Source: Toxorhynchites rutilus septentrionalis (taxonomy: Eukaryota > Arthropoda > Insecta > Diptera > Culicidae). Taken from it: a DNA stretch of 64,000 nt. Under the pieces are notes generated by a model that saw nothing but the letters and a program-made list of their open reading frames with translations, did no database searches and had not been told where the DNA came from. How positions within the stretch are numbered: the stretch's first letter is position 1; every line of letters begins with the position of its first letter. Shown piece after piece: positions 32,285 to 43,220 of the stretch. Where the stretch lies: the NCBI RefSeq assembly GCF_029784135.1, contig NC_073745.1, forward strand, positions 239,540,191 through 239,604,190, read 5' to 3'. A program made the translations under genes and the position numbers.

Positions 32285-32530
32285 GCTCTCATGGCCGAGT
32301 GGTTAGCGTCAAACCTTGACGCATGCCGGGAGTTCGGTTTTGAATCCCGTTCTGGCCGGGGGATTTTCCATCAAAGAAATTTCCTCCGACTTGCACTGTG
32401 GTCACGCGTAGTCTACAGCTTGCCACTCTGAATACATTCAAGACGTGTTATTTGGCATATAATTCTCAACTAAGTACTCATAGAAGTGACACAAGCAATA
32501 CTACGTTGAGACGGCGAAAGCTCTTAAAGC
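32285..32530 (+). mobile_element. tRNA-derived SINE (Feilai-like)
   Basis: A box TGGCCGAGTGG in the head, a degraded B box (GGTTTTGAATCCC), then GGCCGGGGGATTTTCCATC, TCCGACTTGCACTGTGGTC, CGTGTTATTTGGCA and CTACGTTGAGACGGC. Same family as 11645-11930. Confidence 0.8.
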
Positions 32531-32907
32531 TTAAAATGTTCCCTGGGATGTCTACTTTACTGTAGTTTTTGTCCCAGGTTTGCTCGATGCTCCGTTCCGA
32601 AGTTACAAGCCTACTAGTGGAACCAAGTCATCGCGCGTGTGGAATGAGCACAACGCATAAATCAGTTGCTTACGGGAATGGATATCCTTCTAGCAATTCC
32701 TCCAATATAAGAGGAGCTAAGTTGTGTTGACTTATCGGAAAGATGCTTGTGAGGCTTCACACAAAATGCAAACGATAGCTGTAATGCTTGTATTCGGTCG
32801 ATGTCTTCAGAAATCATTCATTGTGGAAAGAGAATAAGCTTGTAATTGGAGCGGAGTGCAACAATTTCTTCGGAAAATCGGACAAGGGACGAACCGAACG
32901 AGCAGAG
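32531..32907. other. Unassigned sequence
   Basis: Spacer between a SINE and a MITE; nothing recognised. Confidence 0.3.
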
Positions 32908-33280
32908 GGGCCTGAATCTCGAATACACTTCACGGTGAAAACGAAATGAAATGTATCCGCGATGACAACGGTACGGTGTCGACATCTGGATATGAAATTA
33001 GTTTCACACTTAAACTTATTATTATAATATCAAATTATCTTCAGATAAAATTTCTGTATAAGATTATTATACCACATGAAGAAAACAAAGTTTTCCATTC
33101 ACATTGAATACCAGTTTGATACGAAGAAGTTAATTTTCATTAATGATTTTTATTTGAAAAGTGCTCATTCTGCCAGAAAACTCATTATTATCTTCGACAC
33201 TTCACTAACTCGTAAAACGTAGTTCAGTGGCGTGCCGTTTATTTCGTTTCCACCGTGAAGTGTATTCGAGAATCAGGCCC
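32908..33280. mobile_element. MITE with CACTTCACGGTG inverted repeats
   Basis: A 373-bp non-coding element with about 37-bp inverted repeats. The outer part reads GGGCCTGA.TCTCGAATAC and the inner part CACTTCACGGTG.AAACGAAA. A possible 3-bp duplication GAG lies on both sides (32905-32907, 33281-33283). A second copy with different outermost bases is nested at 1812-2162. Confidence 0.8.
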
Positions 33281-33942
33281 GAGATGCGGATGTAAGAAGT
33301 GTAGAGGTACTCCAGTCCGTGGTATTTTCACCGAATATAATCAACTATTTTAGTTTCCGCACAAGTATCTTTATTGTTCCGTTTACGTATCGTATCACCA
33401 CTTAACTGACTACCTGTCCTCACTTTTAAAGCTGTTCCGCGAGTCTCCATCTTATTCTCTCCTCTCTCTCTTTTACTATCTTTCTTTCTTTCTTTGTTTT
33501 TAAGAGGCTTTAAACTTGGAAGTTCATTCGCCTCTAGCCCAGTGAAGAGCCACAATAAAACCAGCCCAGAGGAGACTGGCGAAAGGGAAACCAAAAAAAA
33601 AATCACTCATCAAATCTGTCCGCTCGACTTTCGGTTAAAGAAGAAGGTAGGAAGGGATCCTATGCTTCATAAGATATTTAATATAAGCTGTTAAGGGAAG
33701 TAAATATTTACTGATCCGAGGACCAAAGCGGTAACGAAGCACAAGTGACCTAGATTTCAAACGAAAGGCGTGTTCCAAAAACAAAAAAAAAAACAAAAAA
33801 GGCCCTTCTCAGGAGGATAGGATGGAAAGGAGTGGAAAGGATTTGGGTGGGATTAGAGGAGTGGAAGGGGATCTTTTACTATCGCATGGATACAACACTT
33901 TATACCAGCGCAGGGGTGTCACGCTTTTATTAATTACTAGCT
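33281..33942. other. Unassigned sequence
   Basis: Includes a CTTT-rich tract (33473-33496). A short block, CTTTAAACTTGGAAGTTC followed by ATTCGCCTCTAG (about 33508-33540), recurs at about 37593-37624. No gene. Confidence 0.35.
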
Positions 33943-36075
33943 GAGCAGGCAAACGTTGTTCTGCCAAATAAATTATTTCTAGTGAATATTTTGGGTGTTG
34001 AATAAAACACATGTATTGTAAGTGTGTTTGAATATTTTAACGATCTTTAAAATAAATCGAATGTGACCGATAAAAAAACGAATTAAATGATTTGAACGAA
34101 AGGTTATATGATATTTCTTGGTGTATTTCATTAGCGTAACTGACATGTTTGATCTCTCAAAAGTTAAACGTCAACTGAAAAAAGTAATATAAGTTTGTCG
34201 TAAAGTAGAAAAAATGAAATATAGAAAATCAATATTTATTGCTGTCTCCTTGTTAGAAAATACGTGCATGTGGTTTTCAACATGGCTTAGTTTATAACAG
34301 CTTGGTCTCGTTCATAAATTGGAAAACAGCGATACGCCAGCTAACTTTAATGGAGCTGATTAATCGGCCTGTTTGGAATGGCGTTATTTTATCGTTGTCA
34401 TTCAATCGAGGAGTATTCACATCGGTAATCTAAGTTTGAAACACAGCCATATTGCTTCCTTTATTCATGGATGTTTTTATTACTCTTCACCGATTTGTAG
34501 AACTCAATATTCATATATGCATATGAGTGATCGGATTTTACAATTCGATCGAAATCGACTTTTACACTTCTCAATTCGTTCGCCTTGTCGCGAAACAATG
34601 GTCAAAATAAGTCATCCGTATTTGTGGTTCAATTTACTCTCTATCTGATCGGCATAATTCCGAAAATAATTCTAAATTGTTGAAATTTGAATGAAAATTA
34701 TTATTCGATTTCGTTTGGATGCTAAATTTGTTTTGAATGTGTTTGAATACTAAATTTTGCGTGTTTATTCCACCCGAAAATTTTTGCTTCATAGAAATGG
34801 AACATGGAGACCAATGTTGTTTACGTCGAATTGCGTGGCAAGGTTGTCACATTTGCTCAACTCGATTGGACTTGAGCTTGAACAGAATGCAAAATTGCGC
34901 TTTTTCCATTCAACAGAATACAACCAACAATATGTGGGGGCGAATACGATCGAACTTCATTTTGTGTTTGAACACACGCGCAATGTCATGACAATGCATT
35001 GCGCTTTGGCCTGGCTATAACTGAAGCTGTGTTACGATATCTTGAATTGGCGTTTCCTGACCATGTCAAATCACCATATGATAAACATAAAAATCCATCG
35101 AGCGCGCCCTCTGTTTGTTTCGTCGCATGTTCATAAATATTAAATCAAAATGAGAAATGATGTTCATAATGAATTAAGTATCTGTGACGGGGTCTCGTTG
35201 GTCTAATGTTTATGCAAGAGATTTTTCGTTAAAGAAACCCTTCTGACTTGCACTGTAGTCACGCGTATTCTTGAGCTTCAACTATTCACTAATAAAAATG
35301 ACGCAAGTAGTACTACGTTGAGAAGGCAAATCTTGGGAACGTTAGTGCCATTGAAGAAGAACATAGCGAGGATCGTATGAACGGCGTGTGTCAACGATGA
35401 ATTCCAGATTATTGTTTTTTCATCGCATTAAATTTCTCGTGTCACCGTGCTATCATGATTCCAGCAGCGCTTGTGCTTTGGATCTACACACGTGCTCTCC
35501 AGCTGATGTTTTATCAGGGTTGATGGCAATAGTGTGATTGTCATTTTGTAATCCGAGCAAATGTGATTTGAAGAATTTCGATAACTCATTGTGCTCATTC
35601 AAAAAGGCTTCCAGCTCGTCGGAGATGCTCCCTGCTTTAGATGAATTGATGTTACTTGTGTATTTGTAGATGGATGTTCAATGAAGAGGGCGTTACGCCA
35701 TCAGTCATTGAACAACTTAAATGAATTCGTTCTGTTGAAAAAACGAACAACGGTTAAATTATTAGAATATTTTTGACACAAAAATAATAAAATCGCAATT
35801 AAAAATAGGGAATTGGGGTCAAAATTTAAGGTTATATGTATGGTATGAAGTCAAATTTAAAAAAAAAATATCCAGATCTTTTTTTCTGCATAGAGCCACT
35901 CTATTCGGTATTAAATATATGATTATCGGTATCCTACCGGTATCATATATAGTTTACAACCTATTCTCATACCTACTAAGTATTTTGAGTATAATTTCAT
36001 CAAAATCGGTCGAGCAGTTTCGGAGGAGTTCGGTAACAAACACCGTGACACGAGATTTTTATATATATATAATAT
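33943..36075 (+). repeat. Composite interspersed repeat, copy 2
   Basis: Opens with ACTAGCTGAGCAGGCAAACG, a common insect repeat start also seen near 62335 (CTAGCTGACCCGGCGAACTT). It contains a degraded SINE at 35190-35372 (GACTTGCACTGTAGTCACGC) and ends at about 36075 with GACACGAGATTTTTATATAT plus a TA-rich tail. The part 35190-36075 matches 873-310 in inverse orientation. The middle (34000-35190) shows no recognisable coding domain. Whether it is one element or several is uncertain. Confidence 0.5.
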
Positions 36076-36910
36076 ATATATAGCAACTCTACAAGAAGCA
36101 GCTTGAGAAGCCCGCAAGTCCAACTTGGCAACAAAAAAGCGACAGAAAGATCACCTTTTAAGCGTTGGAGGACAGTTTATGATCCAGAGATTGCAGACTG
36201 AAGATGCAGTGCAAAATAAACGAAATAAATGTATCCAAAGTTTAAAAAGCATTTGTCTCGATACCTTGGGAGTGACTGATGGGAGTTATACCACCGGAAC
36301 GAATCTACCGATTTTATTAAAAAAAATTCCCAGATTCACCACTGAATTTCCTGTCATCGTACGTAGGATTTTTTGATATTTTGAAAAATTAAATGTTGGT
36401 GAATGTTTTTGTCTCAAAAAAAGGGCATTTTTTTACAAGATAATGTTGCCATTTTGTCAAAAATCAATATTTCGAAAAAATCCTACGTGCGATGACAGGA
36501 AATATATCCAAGATCATGTAATAAAAATGGTTGAAATCAGTCCACTAGAAAAACTTCTGGAACTCCCACCAGTTCAGTTCAAATGGTTTAGGCTGCGAGG
36601 GATTAACAAACCGCTTGCAGCTATTCAGAGTACAGTCCAATTGACACAATTTTATTCTCGTTTGTTAAGTAATATTAACCTAATAAAACTGTGATATCAG
36701 ATTAGTCATAGAAACTGTGTTTATGTTGCTACCCCCCTGTGTTTATAGTGCTACCCCCCTGATTATAATTAATCACATTCAGTGGCGAAGCGTGACCGGG
36801 TGACACCCTAGGGTCCCTCCATAATACTTGGTTCTTGTTTTCGAATGAAGAATAAAACCTATCTAAACAAGAAACGTATTTATTATAACAGTAGACAGGA
36901 TGATAAAAAT
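36076..36910. other. Unassigned sequence with a 33-bp inverted repeat
   Basis: Arms of about 33 bp around TTTCCTGTCATCG.ACGTAGG at 36347-36380 and 36466-36505 face each other across about 85 bp. An 83-codon frame lies at 36125-36376 and another at 36443-36694; neither has a known domain. It could be the end of an unknown inverted-repeat element. Confidence 0.4.
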
Positions 36911-38343
36911 GGGTGGGTTATATCTATGATATAACCACAAGGTTGACGTGGGACTACCTTAGCTTAGCAATAATTTGTATTGTTAGCTTTGTAATTGTTT
37001 ATATTGATTAAATTTTTGATTGAATGAAACAATTTCCGAATTCAATTGAATTCATTATAACACAGATTGAACAAATACCATGTAAGGTGAATTCATGCTT
37101 TGTGATAGATTATGTTTTCGTTACAAGTATATTCAATGGCAGTCCTTTTCGTTTGGTATGACGCCTTGGACAAAATATGTGAACGGAAGAATTATCAAAC
37201 GATTATTCTATTTTACTCTCTGAAGTTTGCATCTCTCAAGTGTACGTACTTCTCGAAACGCAAATTTGCTTGATTTGATGAACTTCAGGCACTCATTTTT
37301 GATTTTGGTACATGTCAACGCATATTGTTTAATGAATAGGCGTTATCGTCGCAAATGGTTATCAACATTTTCCTAATCATCAAATAGTATGCGTAATCAG
37401 TGAGCAGAACATATGGAGGCATATCCTTCAATGCAATCTTGAATAACCGAGCCAAAGCGGTGTGTTCGTATCCGCTTTTGTAATCCGTGTTAGGAAAACG
37501 CTTTTCGGAAAGCAAAACAAAACATGCGGGTGCAAAAGTACCCCCGACTTGTATGAATCAACAACTTCAACTTCTACTTTTTATACTACATATGCTTTAA
37601 ACTTGAAAGTTCATTCGCCTCTAGTGTCTGCACGATTTTCCCAGGTTCCTAAGTTTAGAAGACCGTGTTAGGGAAACATATTCTAGACTGCACAAAGGCA
37701 AGCAAAGTACTCGCAGTTTGCATTTATTTGCAAAGCCAATTTTCCCACACACCTTGGTTTTGAAATCTATATTGGGAAAACACATTTCAGTAGGAACAAA
37801 AATAACCCCGACCTGCATGAATTTGCAATGCCAATTTCTCCATGCTTTATGGATTTGAAGTCTGTGTTAGGGAAACACATTTTAGTCGGAACAAAAATAC
37901 CCCCAACTTGCATGTATTTGCAATGCCGATTTCCCCCATGCGACTTAGTTTTGAAATCTCTGTTCGGGAACACATTACGGTGGGAACAAAAGTCTCCCTA
38001 CTTCCACTTATTTGCAATGCCGATTTCCCTAAGTCTGCTTGGTTTTGATGGATGTGTTGGGGAAACCGTAAATCGGGCTAATCAAAACGAGGCAGTTAGG
38101 GCGTTTGGATAACGCTTAATGTTTTACAGTTATTCAATTGTTTATCTGATGAAAAATAACATTTTATTAATTGCGATAGAGGCGTGCAAATATTCCCTAT
38201 CAATTGATGCAAACATCTTTCCGATCCAGTAAGAAATGTTCGAGTTATAAGCATTCGAAATCTTGCATTTTTTCCTGCATGTTCTGTGTTTAGGTTTTCA
38301 TTTTACCCCCCATATATTCCGGTTAGACGTAGTCCCACGTCAA
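36911..38343 (+). mobile_element. Unclassified 1.4-kb GACGTGGGACTAC element, copy 1
   Basis: Left end GGGTGGGTTATATCTATGAT then TTGACGTGGGACTAC (36943-36957). Right end is the exact complement GTAGTCCCACGTCAA (38329-38343). Similar ends occur at 51560, 53580, 54948 and 56086. The interior contains a minisatellite (37482-38075) and no recognised protein domain. Probably a non-autonomous DNA element; superfamily unknown. Confidence 0.6.
37482..38075 (+). repeat. Minisatellite, about five diverged units of 105-115 bp
   Basis: Each unit carries TCTGTGTTAGGGAAACACAT, then GGAACAAAAATACCCCCGAC, TTGCATGTATTTGCAATGCC and GATTTCCC. Units diverge by substitutions and small indels. They lie inside the 1.4-kb element. 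The short open frames here merely read through the repeat. Confidence 0.75.
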
Positions 38344-40120
38344 AAAAATCACAAAGTCTTCAAGCGTTGGTAGCTGGAACCGACAGTTACAAAATTAGAA
38401 AATAAATAAAATATGATTCATTTGTGGATGTCGAAATGTGACTCAAATAAATCTTATGAAATAAATATCTTGGGGGGCTGAGATCGACATTGACACTGTG
38501 CAAGTGCTTCCCGTGCGCTTTCGCTCTCTTGTGTCTTGGAATGCGCAGCAATAACCAATCTTATTAATGACATCATTAGACTTAATTTCAGCGGCCTTCA
38601 TATGTTTACGGAGTCTTGGTAGCTCTAGCGAAAGCTGGCCTACCGAAACTTCGTAGTTGCCAGTTTGTCAAATCGACTTTTGCAGTCAGGTAATCATAAC
38701 ATATGCCGAGCTTGAATTGCTTTAAGATTTTCGGCTTTTTTCTTAACCCATTAACGACCAAGCTGTAAAAAAAATAATTTTTTGACGAAAGCCATTGGTG
38801 TATTTTTGATTATTGACGCTGAAGAAACCCCATTTTCAAGAATTATTTTTTCCCATCTTCCATTTTCCGGGAAATGACTGTTTGAAAAATCGAACATTGA
38901 CCGAAACCCGCACTTTTTATTTGCAAGTACAAACATACTGCGAACTGAGAGTCACTTCAATTAGCAAATATACGGTATTCATAAATACATCAATTTTACA
39001 TTCCGGGACGAACAAGCACAGGAGGATGGTATCTAACTATAAACTTAAATTAATCCACCTAAGGTAAGATGTGACATTTCTTTCTTCATTTAATTTTAAC
39101 TTATTACTGGCATTTCTATTGTTGATCTTGGAGTAATGTTCTATGCTTGAGAATCATTTCTTCCCAATTATCCATTTCCCGAAAAATAGAATATTTTCCA
39201 AAACCTTCAAAGTACCAAAATTATGCGAAAAAAGGCATTGAGAATTGGGTGGTTATTATTCGGTCCGGCGGATGAATATTCACACCAGAAATCTCATTAG
39301 AATCCTCGTTAATCGCACTGATCATTTTCTCCAGTTCCTGCACACACGAACACACGGGCCGTAATCACTTAAGATTGATTTCTGTCCAATATCGTAATGT
39401 ATGTTCTTTTATCAAAGTAATACTGTAGAAAAGTTCACATATTTTTGCATTTTATTGGGTTTTTTAATTGAAATTGAAAACAACTTTCAAACATACTTAC
39501 TTAAAATCGAATTTATTGCTCAATAAAGTTATACAAAATTGAAAGGACTTTATAGTAAGTGGTAGCTAATAAATTAAGTTATCCTTTGGTGCAAAAATAT
39601 TACCATATAATTGCTTTCCAAAAACATGAAAAATGATCAAAGTTGCTGTTCGAATTTACGAACGCTTGGCCTAAAATGGGTTAAATAATTCTGATCGTGC
39701 TTGTAATTCCCGATGAAAATGACCAATGTATTCCAACAACCCTTTTCCATCGTTGGACCGGGTCCGGAAGGTCTTTCGCCTGGTTTGTTCAGCTTATGAG
39801 AAATTATCCTTTTAGTAGCAAATTTTTGATCGTTGGATTTTAATAAAACCTTCTCAATGACCGTTTCGACTAGACTGTTCCTTTCAACAGCGAAAAAAAA
39901 ATACCAGTGCATTATGTTTGATCACAACATTACTCAGAGATGGTTCTTTGGTTTGCAAATATTCTGCGCTAGATTTTCTTCAGATAGTTTAACGCAACAG
40001 AATTACAGATAACACAGAAAAAATTGATCATAAACTGCTGGTAGGAGGGACTGTGCACTTGATCCAGTATTTGAGTCGCGCAATACTCCAGTGGTTGTGA
40101 GCAGCCCATACATTGGTTTC
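38344..40120. other. Unassigned sequence
   Basis: No feature recognised; frames at 38813-39067 and 39912-39637 lack domains. Confidence 0.3.
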
Positions 40121-40192
<72 letters not shown>

Positions 40193-40193
40193 G
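40121..40193 (+). repeat. (ATG)n microsatellite, about 24 units
   Basis: Uninterrupted ATG repeats. On the minus strand one frame reads as a poly-His run and creates a spurious 133-codon ORF. Confidence 0.95.
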
Positions 40194-40584
40194 TCCCGCC
40201 TCATTCCCTTACAGAGGTTTGAGCAAGACGAGTTATCTAAAAGATAATTTATTTTTAACAGCATTGAAACCAGTTTAACAAAAGAAAACGAACTGATTTT
40301 ATTTACAGATATAAATTCGTATATAGTATTGCAATGCCAAAAACAACCCAAGCCGATCCCAATTGTTTCAGCCACAGAGCCGATACGGTCCCGACCAGAC
40401 TCGTGCAGCCAATTGGTCCACCAAAGCACAAGTCCAACCGCCAGCCTTGTTTTGGATTGACAATGAATATCCTCATCCAGAGAAGTCGAGAAATTTTCAT
40501 TTACGAAAAATTCCTAGACCGGCTCTTAAAAAAAAACTTTTACTTAAACTTTTGAGCGCGCGGGGCTCAAACTTTTGTAGACTA
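40194..40584. other. Unassigned sequence
   Basis: Nothing recognised before the A-rich tail of the adjacent LINE. Confidence 0.3.
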
Positions 40585-42760
40585 CTTTTATTTTTTTTTT
40601 AACTAATACAAAACAAAAACAACAAAAAGTAAAAATAGTCCATCATCACCAAGATCATGATAGACATAATAGAGACGAATACAAATTGAAAACAAAAAAT
40701 ATAACATAAATAAAAAATTGTTCAAAATTGTATAAACAATATAATCCGTTTAAAAAAACTTCGTCAGGTTGAAAATATTAAAAACAAAACAAAAATCAAG
40801 AAAACTGTTCACATTAAGATATCCGTTCGTATAAAACGCTGTCAGTCAAAAAATATTTGTCATAAAAAAATTGAAAAAAAAACTTTCGGCTGTTAGGAAA
40901 ACACAGCCTTAACGTGTGAAATACATTTTCTCTTAAATTCCGCTAGTGTTGTTGCACGTTTAATATGTGTTGGCATCGAGTTGAAAACATTTACTCCTTT
41001 AAAATATAGAGAATTTTGTGAAGCACATGTTAAGAAAAGTGGTGTTCTTATTTCATTCGCGTTTCTAGTATTATATCTATGAAAGTCACTTCCTCTTTCA
41101 ACTCGATCACACAAATATCGAGGCAGCAAACCGTTAACTACTTTAAAAATGAACACCATAGTTATATAAACAATTCTTTGCTTCACAAATAACCATTGCA
41201 AAGCGCCCAGCATCAAATATGAGGAAGTGAACCTGTTGCATTGTAAAATCAAACGCATTATTTTATTCTGCAAGCGCTGTAATCTCGATATTTGTGTTTC
41301 ATTGGCCAAAAACAAAATGGAAGAACAAAAGTCCAGATGTGGAGAGATGATTGATTTGTATAGCTGTATTTCACTGCAAATAGTTAAATCGTTTCTTAGT
41401 CGACACAAGATTCCATACTTCTTGGCAATTTTCTTGATGATATTGTCAATGTGAGCATTGAACTTAAGTTTATCATCAATAATCACGCCAAGATATTTAA
41501 TCTCCCGAACGCGGTCAATGGTCTCATCATCAATTACAATAGAGACGTTTTCATTTATACGATTTCGGGTGATTATCATATATTTAGTTTTACTTATGTT
41601 CAATTTTAATTGCTTATACTACAACCATCTACTTAAAGAACGCAAATCTCCATTCAAGTGTAAAACGACGTCATATACATTCTTAGCTGCAATGAATAAC
41701 ACAGTATCATCAGCAAAAAGTTTAATATCGCCATATCGTAAAACTCGTCGCATGTCATTGATGTACATAATAAATAAAATGGGCCCTAATACACTTCCCT
41801 GAGGTACTCCAAGATTATTCCCTACGGGACTGGATATTGAATCATTAAAAATAGTCCGTTGAGTTCTGTCACACAAATAGCTTTCAACCCATTTATATGC
41901 AGTACTCGTAATTCCAAAGCGCTTAATCGTGTTCAACAACAAGGGCCTAGAAATTGTCTCGAAAGCGCGCTTTAGATCCAAGAAAACAGCAACAATCGTG
42001 TCTTTATCTTCTAGTTTCTCGTTCCATTTTGCTAACACCAAGTTCAATGCGGTTTCACAGGAATGGCCTTCCCGATATCCGGATTGTTCTGGTATTACGA
42101 TTCAAATATTCCAACAGCTGGCCTTTAACAACAAGTTCCAAGATTTTCTCTAACGTGTGCAACATGTTGATGGGACGAAACTCTTCGGCTTTAATCGTTC
42201 CAGCAACCTTTTGAATGGGAACAACTAAAGACTCTTTCCATACTTGAGGCACATGTCCAGTTATCAATGATTTATTAATAAGGTCCAGCAGGATGTGACA
42301 AATCACATGAAAGCAATCTTGAACAACTCTAGCATTTACGTTATCTACTCCAGCCGTTTTTTTCTAATGAGAAGCAAATGATTTTAAGTTCGTTTAATGT
42401 ATTGGGTGAAAATTTTCAAATATACAACTACTGTTAACCGGCTGTTTTATTTCATCAGATTCATCGACCAGTTCAATGGATTGATTGATCAATGAAACAC
42501 TGTTGACAAAATAATTGTTAAATTTGGATGCTATTACTAGCTCAGATTGTTCTAATGTGCCATTAAAGGTCCGCGGTTTGCAATTACTAGGCCTTAGCAA
42601 AGATTTCAAAATTCTCCATAACTCTTTACTGTTGTTTTGATGCTGATCAATCTTCCTCTGAAAATATTCACAACGAGTTTTTTTGATCGATCGTGAATAT
42701 TTATTGCGCGCGATCGTGTACATGTTCCAATGATTATCACTATTTCACAGCATTATAATG
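40585..42760 (-). mobile_element. CR1-group LINE, 5'-truncated and broken
   Basis: Minus-strand non-LTR fragment with RT and C-terminal region but no endonuclease N-terminus and no RNase H. It ends in a 3' UTR of about 300 bp to a poly(T) on the + strand near 40585-40600. No target duplication was identified. Clade is judged from the RT motifs and the C-terminal YNTR.. region. Confidence 0.7.
40893..42723 (-). pseudogene. CR1-group LINE reverse transcriptase, broken
   Basis: From 42723 downward: a linker (NSKELWRILKSLLRP), the RT start (VPQVWKESLVVPIQKVAGTI, FRPINMLHTLEKILE), a frameshift near 42098, VFLDLKRAFETISRPLL, GVPQGSVLGPILFIMYINDM and the catalytic LFADDTVLF. A premature stop in frame near 41620 follows RSLSRWL. 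Then come KYLGVIIDDKLKFNAHI and a C-terminal region with YNTRNANEIRTPLF and GVNVFNSMP, ending HVKAVFS at 40893. The last motifs are typical of CR1/L2-type LINEs, which lack RNase H. A gap in the linker to thumb region (42394-42306) lies in a different frame. Not functional. Confidence 0.75.
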
Positions 42761-43206
42761 AGCACTCTATCGAGTTTGCGACAATATTTTAAAAACACTC
42801 AGAAATTTTGTGGCTCAGAAACATTTCTCAGCGATCAGCTGAAACTGCGAAAAACGATTAAAGAGATTGAATAGTTCTAAAAATGTCATACACTGTAAAT
42901 GCTTAGCAAAATCATGTTGTCCCCATAAGCCAGAAGATTTGTCTACAAACCTTATGGATACGGTTTTTTGTTTTGCTTTCTCAACAAAACCTGGACTTCT
43001 TCATTTGATCGTGACATGGTAGTCTGCGAACGGGACTGAATGGGATTTTGATTTTCCGTGGAATTGTTTTGCTATCTGTTTAAATATATACGAAATAATA
43101 TTCTATCGCTTGTGATGTCTTCTTGACGTTCGACACTCAAATCATCAAGACACCCTAATTCAATCCTCCGTATATCCGAAATATCTATTCCGTGATATAA
43201 ATAATC
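42761..43206. other. Unassigned sequence left of element C
   Basis: No feature recognised; it is the pre-insertion DNA into which copy C jumped. Confidence 0.3.
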
Positions 43207-43220
43207 ATAACGGAAACACT
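43207..43220. repeat. Target site duplication of copy C (left)
   Basis: ATAACGGAAACACT, repeated exactly at 46758-46771. Confidence 0.9.

Noticed and set aside
37482..38075. Regular direct repeats resembling a CRISPR array
   Set aside because: Units are 105-115 bp, diverged, without unique spacers of constant size, and the DNA is eukaryotic.
40028..40429. 133-codon minus-strand frame with a long poly-His run
   Set aside because: It is produced by the (ATG)n microsatellite read on the other strand; no domain or splice context.
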